From Halobacillus andaensis (GTDB lineage: Bacteria; Bacillota; Bacilli; Bacillales; Halobacillaceae): a stretch of DNA of 64,000 nt. The stretch lies in assembly GCF_014636475.1 (NCBI RefSeq), contig NZ_BMEL01000001.1, positions 62,001 through 126,000 on the forward strand. Reading direction: 5' to 3'. Numbering within the stretch: the stretch's first letter is position 1; the number at the start of each line of letters is the position of its first letter. Below are positions 1 to 9,233 of this stretch, in pieces. Both the position numbers and the translations under genes were made by a program. A model generated the notes under the pieces. It was not told the DNA's origin. It worked only from the letters and a program-made list of their open reading frames with translations, and made no database searches.

Positions 1-585
1 GACTTAGATGCGGAAAACGTTCATGCTGATATCATTTTACTTACACATGGTCACAACGATCATGTAGGAGATACGGTTGAGATTGCGAAGCGCTGTGATT
101 CTCAAATCATTGCCCCGTTTGAGCTTGCTACGTATTTAGGGAATAAAGGGTTAAATGCCCACCCAATGTACATTGGTGGAAGCCATACATTTGACTTTGG
201 GACAGTTAAATTGACTCAAGCTTTTCATGGTTCTTCCTATACTGAAGAAGATGGTTCAATTGTATATACTGGAATGCCGACTGGAATCTTGTTGACTATT
301 GAAGGGAAGACGATCTACCACATGGGTGATACAGGATTATTTTCTGATCTGAAAATGATTGGGGAACAAAATTCAATTGATTTAGCTTTCGTTCCTATCG
401 GAGATAATTTCACCATGGGACCTGAAGATGGATTATTAGCTGCTGAGTGGATAAAAGCAAAACAGGTTGTGCCTATCCATTACAACACGTTTGAATTGAT
501 TGAACAGGACGGTAAAGGTTTTGCGGATCAAGTAAGACCTGGGAAAGGAAAAGCTCTTGAGCCGGGAGAAGCGATAGAACTGTAA
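1..585 (+). CDS. ytkL: Metal-dependent hydrolase, UPF0173/YtkL type (5' end cut off)
   Basis: The frame is open from base 1, so the true start lies upstream; 194 codons are visible. The metallo-beta-lactamase signature THGHNDH is at visible residues 15-21, followed by further candidate metal ligands (D in the HMGDTG stretch, H in VPIHYNTF near the C-terminus). The spacing matches the small MBL-fold hydrolases of the UPF0173 family, roughly 225 residues when complete, so about 30 N-terminal residues are missing. The physiological substrate is unknown for the family. A strong hairpin terminator follows directly. Assignment to the family is firm; the symbol rests on synteny with the next gene, ytoI. 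Confidence 0.88.
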   Translation, partial: DLDAENVHADIILLTHGHNDHVGDTVEIAKRCDSQIIAPFELATYLGNKGLNAHPMYIGGSHTFDFGTVKLTQAFHGSSYTEEDGSIVYTGMPTGILLTIEGKTIYHMGDTGLFSDLKMIGEQNSIDLAFVPIGDNFTMGPEDGLLAAEWIKAKQVVPIHYNTFELIEQDGKGFADQVRPGKGKALEPGEAIEL

Positions 586-591
586 TAGACT

Positions 592-621
592 TAAAAGCCC
601 ACATTTTTGTGGGCTTTTTTT
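592..621 (+). terminator. Rho-independent terminator after ytkL
   Basis: Stem AAAGCCCACA / TGTGGGCTTT with a short T loop, followed by a T run. Confidence 0.9.
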
Positions 622-741
622 ATAAATTATCCTATCTCAGTCATTCGTATCTTCAAGAACGATTGCGGTCTAACTGTATCACTTGTATAATAACAATAAT
701 AGGGTGAAATACTAGTACAGTTAGAAAGATTGGTGATTTTA

Positions 742-2055
742 TTGGCTACCAAACATGAACAGATTCTTGAACATATTGATTCTTTATCTGTTGGCAGCAA
801 AATTTCAGTCAGGGGAATTGCAAAAGCTCTTAATGTAAGTGAAGGTACCGCATATAGAGCCATTAAAGAAGCGGAAAATCAAAATATGGTGAGCACCATT
901 GAACGAGTAGGTACCATTAGGATTGAAAAAAAGAAAAAAGAAAATATTGAACGTCTAACTTTTGCAGAAATTACGAAAGTAGTAGATGGTCAAGTGTTAG
1001 GTGGTCGGGAAGGTTTACACAAGACCTTAAACAAATTTGTTGTAGGGGCTATGAAGCTTGAAGCTATGATGCGGTACACAGAAGCGGGGTCTTTATTAAT
1101 TGTAGGAAACAGAACAAATGCCCATGAATTAGCAGTTAAAGAAGGGGCCGCTGTTTTAGTTACGGGTGGATTTGATACAACAGATAAAGTAAAAAAATTA
1201 GCCGACGAAAAAAAACTCCCAGTTATATCCACTAGCTATGATACATTTACAGTAGCCACAATGATTAACCGTGCCATTTATGATCAATTAATAAAGAAAG
1301 AAATAGTACTAGTAGATGATATTTACACGACGTTTGAAAAAGCAAGTTACTTAACGACGAAAGACTCTGTGGCGCGATGGCATGAACTAAATGAAAGCAC
1401 GCACCATAGTCGTTACCCGGTTGTTGATTTAAAGAATCGAGTTGTTGGAATGGTAACCTCAAAGGACGTCATTAACAAGGATCCTTCATTAAAAATCGAT
1501 AAAGTAATGACGAAGAATCCTATGACTGTCCAGACGAGAACTTCCCTTACAAATGCTGCTCACATGATGGTTTGGGAAGGAATTGAGTTGATGCCGGTCG
1601 TTGATCAAGCACAAAAGCTCCAAGGAATTATTTCAAGGCAGGATGTATTAAAAGCCTTACAAAACCTACAGCGCCAACCGCAAATTGGGGAAACAATAGA
1701 TGACTTGGTAAGTAATCAATTGGAATTAAGTGAGGATGATGACCAAGTATTTAAACTGAGGACAACCGTTACACCCCAAATGACAAACCAGCTGGGAACA
1801 CTTTCGTATGGTGTATTTACCTCTCTCATTACAGAAGCTTCGAGTCGACTATTAAGTAAACATAAGAAAGGCAATCTAGTAGTCGAGAACATCTCCCTTT
1901 TATTTATTAAGCCCGTACAACTTGAAAGCGAGATCGAGATAAAGCCTCAATTGTTAGAAATGGGAAGAAAAGTAGCTAAGGTAGACGTCGAGGTTAACCA
2001 TGAGCATGCAGTGGTAGGAAAAGCTCTTCTCATGGCTCAGCTTATTGATCGATAA
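742..2055 (+). CDS. ytoI: YtoI-type regulator: HTH, DRTGG, CBS pair and hotdog domain
   Basis: About 437 residues. Order: an N-terminal winged-helix segment (SVRGIAKALNVSEGTAYRAI, residues ~20-40), a DRTGG domain (~70-185), two CBS repeats (~195-310) and a C-terminal hotdog/thioesterase-like domain (~330-437). CBS and DRTGG domains usually bind adenine nucleotides, so a nucleotide-sensing regulatory role is inferred; no function is proven. I chose TTG 742 because GGTGAT at 732-737 precedes it and residues from there (LATKHEQI) match how family members begin. An upstream in-frame TTG at 730 has no ribosome site. Monocistronic, with a terminator shared with ytpI. Confidence 0.85.
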   Translation: MATKHEQILEHIDSLSVGSKISVRGIAKALNVSEGTAYRAIKEAENQNMVSTIERVGTIRIEKKKKENIERLTFAEITKVVDGQVLGGREGLHKTLNKFVVGAMKLEAMMRYTEAGSLLIVGNRTNAHELAVKEGAAVLVTGGFDTTDKVKKLADEKKLPVISTSYDTFTVATMINRAIYDQLIKKEIVLVDDIYTTFEKASYLTTKDSVARWHELNESTHHSRYPVVDLKNRVVGMVTSKDVINKDPSLKIDKVMTKNPMTVQTRTSLTNAAHMMVWEGIELMPVVDQAQKLQGIISRQDVLKALQNLQRQPQIGETIDDLVSNQLELSEDDDQVFKLRTTVTPQMTNQLGTLSYGVFTSLITEASSRLLSKHKKGNLVVENISLLFIKPVQLESEIEIKPQLLEMGRKVAKVDVEVNHEHAVVGKALLMAQLIDR

Positions 2056-2085
2056 AAAAAAGTCGCTGTAATCAGCGACTTTTTT
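2054..2085. terminator. Bidirectional terminator between ytoI and ytpI
   Basis: AGTCGCTG / CAGCGACT stem flanked by an A run on the left and a T run on the right, so it can serve both converging genes. The ytpI stop codon lies in the loop and stem. Confidence 0.9.
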
Positions 2086-2371
2086 CACGAAGTTTTTGAT
2101 ATTCGTTTTGATAATGTTTGCTTGCTTTAAAGCCTAATCTAAATTGCATGACGCCTAAAATGAGAAACGCTATGCCAATAAATAGAGACAGTCTTGTTTC
2201 ATAAAGTAAATACTGGTTGATACCAAAGAAGAAAATAAATATACCCAGCCACATTTTAGCTTTGCTATTTAAGTATTCTTGGGATAGAGGGTCTTTTGTT
2301 TTAACTACCATGACTTTATAGTATATATAAAGTATGAACGAGATAAGTATAATAGTCGGGAAAAGTATCAA
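2072..2371 (-). CDS. ytpI: YtpI-like small membrane protein
   Basis: 99 residues with three hydrophobic spans: residues ~3-20, ~42-58 and ~62-80. Charged linkers and a basic C-terminal tail (KLREKSR) follow. The start is TTG at 2369-2371 with AGGAG about 10 bases upstream on the minus strand. Length, topology and its place opposite ytoI match YtpI of Bacillus, a family of unknown function. No catalytic motif is visible. Confidence 0.75.
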   Translation of the reverse strand: MILFPTIILISFILYIYYKVMVVKTKDPLSQEYLNSKAKMWLGIFIFFFGINQYLLYETRLSLFIGIAFLILGVMQFRLGFKASKHYQNEYQKLREKSR

Positions 2372-2504
2372 AATAAATCGACTCCTGCTTAAAAAATATA
2401 TTTCCGATGTTTATTGTAGCTTGTTTTTCAGTGTTTTGCTACCTCAATAATAGAAGTTATGGGATAATAGGATAAAGATTTGTAGAGAAAGAGGCTTGGT
2501 ATGT

Positions 2505-3461
2505 ATGACTCTCCATAAAATAATGGATGCGATTAAGCAGCACAAAACAATTATTATTCACCGTCATGTTCGACCTGATCCTGATGCCTTAGGATCTCAA
2601 GGAGGATTGGCTGAATTCATTCGTTATAATTTTCCTGAAAAAAAAGTTTTAATTACAGGAGAAAATGAACCTTCATTACAATTTTTGACGAAGATGGATG
2701 AGGTTTCTGACAAAGATTACGAAGGAGCTCTTGTCATTGTTTGCGATACAGCTAACCAACCGAGAATTGATGATCAAAGGTATGCTGAGGGAGCAATGTT
2801 AATTAAAATAGACCACCATCCTATAGTAGATGAATATGGTGATATTAGCTGGGTAGATACACAAGCAAGCTCTGCTTCAGAAATGGTATATTCTCTTTAT
2901 AAAAAAATGGCTGAACAAGGGTATTCGTTAAATGAAAGAGCGGCCTCACTTCTATATGCCGGGATTGTTGGTGATACCGGCCGATTTTTGTTTCCGAGTA
3001 CAACAGAAAAAACTTTTGCAGCAGCTTCTGAATTAGTGAGTTATAATTTCGACCGTCCAGAAATGTATAACCAACTTTATCGTACGCCTGTAAAAGTAGC
3101 TAAGCTTAAAGGCTATGTCTTAGAGAACTTCACCTTATATCCTCAAGGGTATAGTACAGTGCGCTTACCGAAAGATATATTAGATAAGTATGAAGTATCT
3201 CCTACAGAAACGAGTGCCATTGTAGGGTTATTAGGAGATATTGAAGGGATTTTGGCATGGGTTTACTTTGTGGAGGAAGAAGACAGCATTCGAGTACGTC
3301 TTCGTTCAAAAGGACCTATTGTAAATAAAATTGCAGAGAATCACAATGGTGGAGGACACCCTATGGCAGCAGGTGCTACCGCAAGCTCGTGGGAAGAAAC
3401 AGACGTCATTGCGGAAGAGTTAAAGGAAGCATGTGCTTCATTTGCGAGAGACAATAAGTAA
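2505..3461 (+). CDS. nrnA: Bifunctional oligoribonuclease / pAp phosphatase NrnA
   Basis: 318 residues, DHH/DHHA1 superfamily. It degrades nanoRNAs of 2-5 nucleotides and dephosphorylates 3'-phosphoadenosine 5'-phosphate in the cytoplasm. Visible motifs are RPDPDALGS near residues 23-31, a CDTAN motif, the DHH motif in KIDHHP, GIVGDTGRF, and the DHHA1 glycine-rich GGGHPMAAGA near the C-terminus. ATG 2505 is preferred over the in-frame TTG at 2496, because the GAGG at 2491-2494 is one base from the TTG but ten from the ATG. It converges on ytrI with only 11 bases between the stops and no clear terminator. Confidence 0.95.
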   Translation: MTLHKIMDAIKQHKTIIIHRHVRPDPDALGSQGGLAEFIRYNFPEKKVLITGENEPSLQFLTKMDEVSDKDYEGALVIVCDTANQPRIDDQRYAEGAMLIKIDHHPIVDEYGDISWVDTQASSASEMVYSLYKKMAEQGYSLNERAASLLYAGIVGDTGRFLFPSTTEKTFAAASELVSYNFDRPEMYNQLYRTPVKVAKLKGYVLENFTLYPQGYSTVRLPKDILDKYEVSPTETSAIVGLLGDIEGILAWVYFVEEEDSIRVRLRSKGPIVNKIAENHNGGGHPMAAGATASSWEETDVIAEELKEACASFARDNK

Positions 3462-3472
3462 GTATGCCTCCT

Positions 3473-3976
3473 TTAATTCTCGATTGTAATAGATAAATGA
3501 AGTTGAAGCTGATTAGAAATGATAAGTCTTTCGACAGTAAGTGAATAAGTGAAATCTTCCACTACAAATTGTTTGTTTTCGATAATTGCGATTATAAGAT
3601 CGCTTTGATCACTAATGTTTTCGATATCTTCTCCGGATAGACTTTGCAGTTGATCTTTAACCATGGAAGAAAGTTGGTGTTGGGTCAATTTGTCAATATG
3701 AAGGGTCTTAGCATTTGTGTAAGTGGGGACAATTTCCTGAATCGTTAAAATTTCATTTTTTTCTTCATCAGCTTCTTTCTCTTCATTTAAAAGACTTTCA
3801 TACTTCGCTTCAAGCTCATTTAGCTCTGAAGCTAATTGAATATTTTCTTCTTCTAAATGTTCATGAAGCTGATCGTTAATGAAAACAAATAAAACGTACC
3901 CCGCAATCGCACCGAAGACGCATCCCGCATAAAACCGTCTCCACTCTCTTTTTCTTAATTGAGGGGGGATATACAT
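3473..3976 (-). CDS. ytrI: Sporulation membrane protein YtrI
   Basis: 167 residues. One transmembrane helix (residues ~14-34) follows a basic N-terminus. An acidic heptad-like coiled coil (~37-75, rich in E, L and N) comes next, then a soluble C-terminal domain. In B. subtilis ytrI and ytrH are needed for efficient sporulation, under sigma-E. Its ATG overlaps the ytrH stop (TAATG), implying translational coupling, and has a GAGGAGG ribosome site. The identification rests on the pair, the length and the topology. Confidence 0.85.
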   Translation of the reverse strand: MYIPPQLRKREWRRFYAGCVFGAIAGYVLFVFINDQLHEHLEEENIQLASELNELEAKYESLLNEEKEADEEKNEILTIQEIVPTYTNAKTLHIDKLTQHQLSSMVKDQLQSLSGEDIENISDQSDLIIAIIENKQFVVEDFTYSLTVERLIISNQLQLHLSITIEN

Positions 3977-4308
3977 TAAGTAACCTCCTCGCCTAATAAC
4001 AGCTCAAATACAAATAAAGCGGCTTGAACGCCTCCCATGGCAGCAACAATAATCATCACTTGTTTAAATAGATCAAACGTTGATCCTTCGAAAATCCCTC
4101 TTTCAAAATTACTAATCGCATCAAATGTTCCTCCAATAGCTGCGACAATTGCCCAAATACGTAAACCTTTTGCAATTCTAAACATAGAAGTTAGAGGAGC
4201 TTCACCTGTAAGAAAACTTCCTATACTTCCAATTAAGGTACCACCCATAATAACTCCGAAAGCGATGAAGAAGCACTGGATCATTGATATGACTAATCTT
4301 TCTTCCAT
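3976..4308 (-). CDS. ytrH: Sporulation membrane protein YtrH
   Basis: 110 residues, mostly hydrophobic, with three probable transmembrane spans (residues ~5-33, ~50-65, ~82-105). The start ATG at 4306-4308 has AGAGGG upstream. It forms a two-gene operon with ytrI, divergent from dnaE. I searched the upstream 110 bases for a sigma-E promoter and found only weak partial matches, so mother-cell expression is inferred from the family and not shown here. Confidence 0.87.
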   Translation of the reverse strand: MEERLVISMIQCFFIAFGVIMGGTLIGSIGSFLTGEAPLTSMFRIAKGLRIWAIVAAIGGTFDAISNFERGIFEGSTFDLFKQVMIIVAAMGGVQAALFVFELLLGEEVT

Positions 4309-4444
4309 CTTTTCCCTCTTCCTTATAGAAGTATTGGTTTGTTAATATCCAAGCTATTCTTTAAAACTAAAATATATGCAAGACGCTTTTATACTCCTTG
4401 TGAATTCCATATAATAAATAATAGAGAGAAAGAGGTGAACGGTG

Positions 4445-7400
4445 ATGTCTTATGCTCATTTGCAAGTACATAGTGGTTATAGCTTGATGAATAGTACGAT
4501 CCAAATTCCTCTTTTAGTTCAACAAGCGAAGAAACTCGGATTTACTTCACTTGCTTTAACAGATAATGATGTTTTAAGTGGTGCGATTTCTTTCTATCAG
4601 AAATGCAGGGAGGAAGGAATAAAGCCTATTATCGGTTTGCGTTTAGCAGTGTCATTTAAGAATGAACGAATTCCTGTTACCTTGCTGGCTAAAAATAAAA
4701 AAGGTTATGAGGCATTGTTGCGCCTAAGTACAAAAGCCCACATTGAGGAAGAGGAACTGCAATTAAATGACTTTACTCCATCAGCTGATGATTTAGTAGC
4801 GGTTATTACCGTTTCAGATACATCCTGGGGTTCCTCGATCCTCCATAAATCTTTTAATAGGGTAGAAGAGGAAGTAGAGGAATGGCGTCACATATTTAAG
4901 AATTTTTATCTTGGGGTCAAAGATCATGGAGTTCAGGCGGAGAAACAGCTTCATCCCGAGTTAAAAGATTGGACCGATACTTTACAAATTCCGGTCACTG
5001 TCATGAATCCTGTGAAATATTTAGAAAAAGAAGATGCCGAAGCTTATCACTGTTTACGTGCTATGGCTCAAAATGAACCTGAACAAGAAAACAGGGATAC
5101 ATATCAAGACCATCAATATTTAAAATCACCGAGCGAGATGGAAACGTATTTTAAAGGTTGGTGGCCGGAAGTATTAGAAAATAACAAAGCGATCGTAGAT
5201 TTATGTGAAGTAGAGCTGGAATTAAATCAAACATTGCTGCCTTCTTATCCGGTACCCAAAGGAGAGTCAGCGGATCACTATTTAAGAAAGCTCTGCTTGG
5301 ACAATTTGAAGGTGAAATACCCTAAAGGCGATGTAAATGCCCAGCAAAGGTTAGACCATGAGTTAGAAGTCATTACTTCAATGAACTTTAGTGACTATTT
5401 CCTGATTGTCTGGGATTTCATTGACTACGCTCGAAACGAAGGGATTGAAGCTGGGCCGGGCCGAGGGTCAGCTGCGGGGTCTATTGTTAGTTATTTACTT
5501 GGTATTACTCAGGTCGACCCTTTGGCTTATGATTTATTATTTGAACGATTTTTAAATCCTGAGCGCATAACGATGCCTGATATTGATATCGACTTTCCAG
5601 ATGATCGCAGGGATGAAGTGATTGAGTATGTTGCGAATAAATATGGGCAAGATCATGTTGCTCAAATTTGCACATTTGGGACATTTGCAACGAGAAGTGT
5701 ACTTAGAGAACTATTTAAAGTGCTTCGAATTGATGAGAGCGATGCAGCGTTCATTTTAAAACAGTTACCTGGAGGGACCAGTCATTCTTTAAAAACAGCT
5801 GTACAGCAATCAGAGCCTCTCAAAGACTATATTCGATCATCCCCTCAATTAATAAAACTTTTTAGGGTAGCTTCGAAACTAGAAGGCTTACCAAGGCACG
5901 TTTCGACTCATGCTGCTGGCGTCGTCATTAGTGAGCACCCCTTAATGAATTACACAGCATTAATGCAAGGACAAGGTGAAGTTCTGCTCACTCAAATGGC
6001 TATGGGAGATTTAGAGAATATAGGTCTATTGAAAATGGATTTCTTAGGGTTAAGAAACTTGTCCTTATTAAGGAGAATGGAATCAAAAATAAGAAGTTAT
6101 AAACAGGCTGATTTCCGTTATAGTAAGGTGAATCTTAATGATAGAAAAACCTTTGATCTTTTGCAGCAAGGTCGCACGAATGGTGTTTTTCAGCTAGAGT
6201 CTCAGGGGATGAAGAGTGTTCTTAGGAGGTTACAACCAAGTCATTTTGAAGACGTAGTCGCTGTTAATGCTCTATACCGTCCAGGTCCGATGGAATATAT
6301 TCCTGTCTATATTAAACGGAAACATAATTTGGAAAAGGTGAGTTATCCCCACCATGTTTTACAACCGATCCTTCAAAAGACTTTTGGTGTATTAGTGTAT
6401 CAGGAGCAAATCATGCAGGTAGCTCAAAAAGTGGCAGGGTATTCTTTAGGTGAAGCAGATTTACTGCGTCGTGCTGTCAGTAAGAAGCAAAAGGATGTTT
6501 TAGAACATCAGCAAGAACAATTTGTGACTCGTTCCATGCGCAATGGACATGAAAGAGAAGTAGCTGTTCAGCTGTTTCAATGGATCGTAAAATTCTCAAA
6601 CTATGGGTTCAATAGAAGCCACGCTGTGGCTTACAGCTTTATTTCTTATCAATTAGCCTATATTAAAGCTCATTTTCCTTCCGTATTTATGGCAGAATTA
6701 ATAAATTCTACATTAGGGGATAAAGAGAAACTAGCTTCCTATGTTAGAGAGGCAAAAGAACTTCAATTGAAGGTTAGACCGCCATCGGTTAATCACAGCT
6801 ATCCTTATGCTGCAGATGAGCAAGGGGCCATTCGTTTAGGTTTCCTTTCCATAAAAGGGATTGGATATTCTGCTGCTCAAGCTATTGTAGAAGAAAGAAA
6901 GAAAGGGAAGTACAAGAGCCTCCATGATTTTTGTCTTCGATTACAAGCAAAAGAAATCAGTCGAAATATATTAGAAGTTCTTATTATCTCGGGAGCTTTT
7001 GATGAGCTTCAACAAAATAGAGCTAGCTTGTTGGCAAGTATTGATCAGGCGTTGGAGCAAGGTGAACTTTTCAGAGAGTTTCAAGATTTGCCGGAATTAT
7101 TTTATCAAGATTTAGAAATAGAAGGGCACGTAACTTCTACTGAACCTTTCCCTATTTTAAAACAGTTATCTTTAGAGAAAGAAGTATTAGGAACATATTT
7201 ATCAAACCATCCTTTAGAGGCCCACCGTGATAACTTGACCGCTGATGGTTATTTGACTCTAAGAGAGAGCTCACAGCTGAAAAGTAAGCGATCAGTTCAA
7301 ACCGCGGCAGTTGTAGATGAAGTAAAAGAAATACGCACCAAACGGGGGGACCCAATGGCATTTCTTACAATAAGCGATGAGACGGATGAAATGGAAGCTG

Positions 7401-7783
7401 TATTATTTCCTGATGTTTATCGAGGGGTGAAACAATGGTTGAAGGACAATCAACTCGTTGTGATTCAAGGTAATATTTCAGAAAGAAATGAAAAGAGTCA
7501 GTGGATCATTAATCACATTTCTAACTTTAATAACGTTAATTTATCCTCTGAAAAAAAGAGGCTATTTATAAAAACTACAAAAAAAGAGGAGCAGTTATTA
7601 CTAGAAAGATTAAGAAAAGTTGCTTCTTATTTCCCGGGCAATACGGAGGTGATCGTTTTTGTAGAAGAAGATAGGAAAACGTATCAACTTGACGATTCTT
7701 ATCAATTAAAACCGACAGAAGCCTGTTTGAGAAAGTTATATGAATTCTTTGGAGAGGAATCCGTAGTTTTAAAAAAAGAATAA
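4445..7783 (+). CDS. dnaE: DNA polymerase III alpha subunit DnaE
   Basis: About 1112 residues, the usual length of Bacillus DnaE, the polymerase that extends RNA primers, mainly on the lagging strand, before PolC takes over. An N-terminal PHP domain starts with HLQVHSGYS. The palm has the catalytic aspartates in PDIDIDFPDDR (~377-387) and a third in KMDFLGLRNL (~530). Finger and thumb regions, helix-hairpin-helix (IKGIGYSAAQAI) and a C-terminal OB domain follow. ATG 4445 is chosen over GTG 4442 because AGAGGTGA at 4431-4438 is better spaced. The gene appears monocistronic and diverges from ytrHI. Confidence 0.97.
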   Translation: MSYAHLQVHSGYSLMNSTIQIPLLVQQAKKLGFTSLALTDNDVLSGAISFYQKCREEGIKPIIGLRLAVSFKNERIPVTLLAKNKKGYEALLRLSTKAHIEEEELQLNDFTPSADDLVAVITVSDTSWGSSILHKSFNRVEEEVEEWRHIFKNFYLGVKDHGVQAEKQLHPELKDWTDTLQIPVTVMNPVKYLEKEDAEAYHCLRAMAQNEPEQENRDTYQDHQYLKSPSEMETYFKGWWPEVLENNKAIVDLCEVELELNQTLLPSYPVPKGESADHYLRKLCLDNLKVKYPKGDVNAQQRLDHELEVITSMNFSDYFLIVWDFIDYARNEGIEAGPGRGSAAGSIVSYLLGITQVDPLAYDLLFERFLNPERITMPDIDIDFPDDRRDEVIEYVANKYGQDHVAQICTFGTFATRSVLRELFKVLRIDESDAAFILKQLPGGTSHSLKTAVQQSEPLKDYIRSSPQLIKLFRVASKLEGLPRHVSTHAAGVVISEHPLMNYTALMQGQGEVLLTQMAMGDLENIGLLKMDFLGLRNLSLLRRMESKIRSYKQADFRYSKVNLNDRKTFDLLQQGRTNGVFQLESQGMKSVLRRLQPSHFEDVVAVNALYRPGPMEYIPVYIKRKHNLEKVSYPHHVLQPILQKTFGVLVYQEQIMQVAQKVAGYSLGEADLLRRAVSKKQKDVLEHQQEQFVTRSMRNGHEREVAVQLFQWIVKFSNYGFNRSHAVAYSFISYQLAYIKAHFPSVFMAELINSTLGDKEKLASYVREAKELQLKVRPPSVNHSYPYAADEQGAIRLGFLSIKGIGYSAAQAIVEERKKGKYKSLHDFCLRLQAKEISRNILEVLIISGAFDELQQNRASLLASIDQALEQGELFREFQDLPELFYQDLEIEGHVTSTEPFPILKQLSLEKEVLGTYLSNHPLEAHRDNLTADGYLTLRESSQLKSKRSVQTAAVVDEVKEIRTKRGDPMAFLTISDETDEMEAVLFPDVYRGVKQWLKDNQLVVIQGNISERNEKSQWIINHISNFNNVNLSSEKKRLFIKTTKKEEQLLLERLRKVASYFPGNTEVIVFVEEDRKTYQLDDSYQLKPTEACLRKLYEFFGEESVVLKKE

Positions 7784-7831
7784 CTTGAATCGAGAGAAAA
7801 TTAGAAATCTTAGTCCAGTAATTTGAGGTTC

Positions 7832-7859
7832 TTTACACAAACTGTTCATCTGTTATAAT
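7832..7859 (+). promoter_or_regulatory. Sigma-A promoter of the malic enzyme-GntR operon
   Basis: TTTACA (7832-7837), 16-base spacer, TATAAT (7854-7859) with an extended -10 TGT just before it. Predicted start near 7866, about 63 bases before the GTG start codon. Confidence 0.75.
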
Positions 7860-7872
7860 TAAGAGGTTAATG

Positions 7873-7885
7873 GTGGTCTGACCAC
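7873..7885 (+). promoter_or_regulatory. GntR/FadR-type operator palindrome
   Basis: GTGGTC-T-GACCAC is a perfect 13-bp palindrome lying just after the predicted transcription start of the malic enzyme gene. It has the TGGTC/GACCA form typical of FadR-subfamily GntR regulators, and such a regulator is encoded two kilobases downstream in the same transcript. Autoregulation by that protein is inference. Confidence 0.6.
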
Positions 7886-7928
7886 TCGATTCGGAATTAT
7901 TTTATAGTTTCTAAAGGAGCGTGTACCT

Positions 7929-9170
7929 GTGACAAATTTGAGAGATGAAGCACTACATATACATCGTGCTAATAAAGGTAAACTAGAGACAAACTCAAAA
8001 GTACCTGTAAGGAATGCTAAGGATCTGAGCTTAGCCTATTCCCCAGGGGTAGCTGAACCTTGCAAAGAAATCTATGACCATAAGGACACTGTCTATGATT
8101 ATACGATGAAAGGGAATATGGTAGCCGTAGTAAGTGATGGTTCGGCTGTTCTAGGTCTTGGCAATATAGGGCCAGAAGCAGCTCTGCCAGTCATGGAGGG
8201 TAAAGCTGCTTTGTTTAAAAGCTTTGCAGGAGTCGACGCTTTCCCTATTTGTTTAAATACTAGAGACATTGATCAAATTGTTCAAACCGTTAAATTAATG
8301 GAACCAACATTTGGCGGCGTGAATTTAGAAGATATTGCAGCTCCTAACTGCTTTATTATAGAAGAACGATTAAAAAAGGAAACGAACATCCCGATTTTCC
8401 ACGATGATCAGCATGGTACAGCCATCGTAACTGTAGCAGGTTTAATGAACGCTCTCAAAATTACTGGAAAAAGCTTCTCTGAAATTAAAGTGGTCGCCAA
8501 TGGTGCAGGAGCAGCCGGCATAGCTATTATAAAACTACTTTATCATTTTGGTGTAAGAGACATTATTATGTGTGATTCTAAGGGAGCAATTTATGAAGGG
8601 CGTCCTTCAGGAATGAACGATGTCAAAGATGAAATTGCTAAGATCACGAATAAAGATAAACAAGAAGGAAATCTTGAAGAAGTAATGGAAGGCGCAGATG
8701 TCTTTATTGGTGTTTCTGTTGGTGGACTTCTATCGAAAGAAATGGTTTCACGTATGAATGATGATGCTATTATCTTTGCCATGGCTAACCCCGAACCTGA
8801 AATTATGCCGGATGATGCAAAAGAAGCTGGCGCTAGGGTTATTGGTACAGGACGCTCAGATTTTCCAAATCAGGTGAACAACGTATTAGCTTTCCCTGGG
8901 ATTTTTAGAGGGGCATTGGATGTTCGAGCTACTCGAATTAATGAAAAGATGAAAATTGCAGCAGCAGAAGCAATTGCAGCGTTGGTAAGTGAAGAGGATT
9001 TGAATGAGGACTACGTCATTCCTGCGCCTTTTGATGCTCGTGTAGCTCCTGCTGTAGCAGCGAGTGTGGCTAAAGCTGCAATGGAGTCTGGAGTTGCGCG
9101 ACATCACGTTGATCCTGAAGAGGTAGCCGAGAAAACAAGGTACCTTACATTAATAGATGAAGAGGATTAA
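7929..9170 (+). CDS. ytsJ: Malic enzyme (oxaloacetate-decarboxylating malate dehydrogenase), YtsJ type
   Basis: 413 residues, the short bacterial malic enzyme form. It converts malate plus NAD(P)+ to pyruvate, CO2 and NAD(P)H. Visible features are [12 protein letters not shown] near residue 35, the N-terminal catalytic domain with FGGVNLEDI and the metal-binding FHDDQHGTA, then the Rossmann segment [12 protein letters not shown] (~190-201). Synteny (dnaE, then malic enzyme, then accD) matches YtsJ, the NADP-preferring isozyme in B. subtilis; cofactor choice is not established here. GTG 7929 follows AAAGGAG by nine bases. It is probably cotranscribed with the regulator that starts 63 bases after its stop. 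Confidence 0.9.
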   Translation: MTNLRDEALHIHRANKGKLETNSKVPVRNAKDLSLAYSPGVAEPCKEIYDHKDTVYDYTMKGNMVAVVSDGSAVLGLGNIGPEAALPVMEGKAALFKSFAGVDAFPICLNTRDIDQIVQTVKLMEPTFGGVNLEDIAAPNCFIIEERLKKETNIPIFHDDQHGTAIVTVAGLMNALKITGKSFSEIKVVANGAGAAGIAIIKLLYHFGVRDIIMCDSKGAIYEGRPSGMNDVKDEIAKITNKDKQEGNLEEVMEGADVFIGVSVGGLLSKEMVSRMNDDAIIFAMANPEPEIMPDDAKEAGARVIGTGRSDFPNQVNNVLAFPGIFRGALDVRATRINEKMKIAAAEAIAALVSEEDLNEDYVIPAPFDARVAPAVAASVAKAAMESGVARHHVDPEEVAEKTRYLTLIDEED

Positions 9171-9233
9171 ACCTTGGAGAAAGGCCATTGGCTTTTCTCC
9201 TTGAATTTTGTCACTATGAAAGGGGCCTGTTCG

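Noticed and set aside
4309-4420. Sigma-E promoter for ytrHI
   Set aside because: Only partial -35 and -10 matches with poor spacing.
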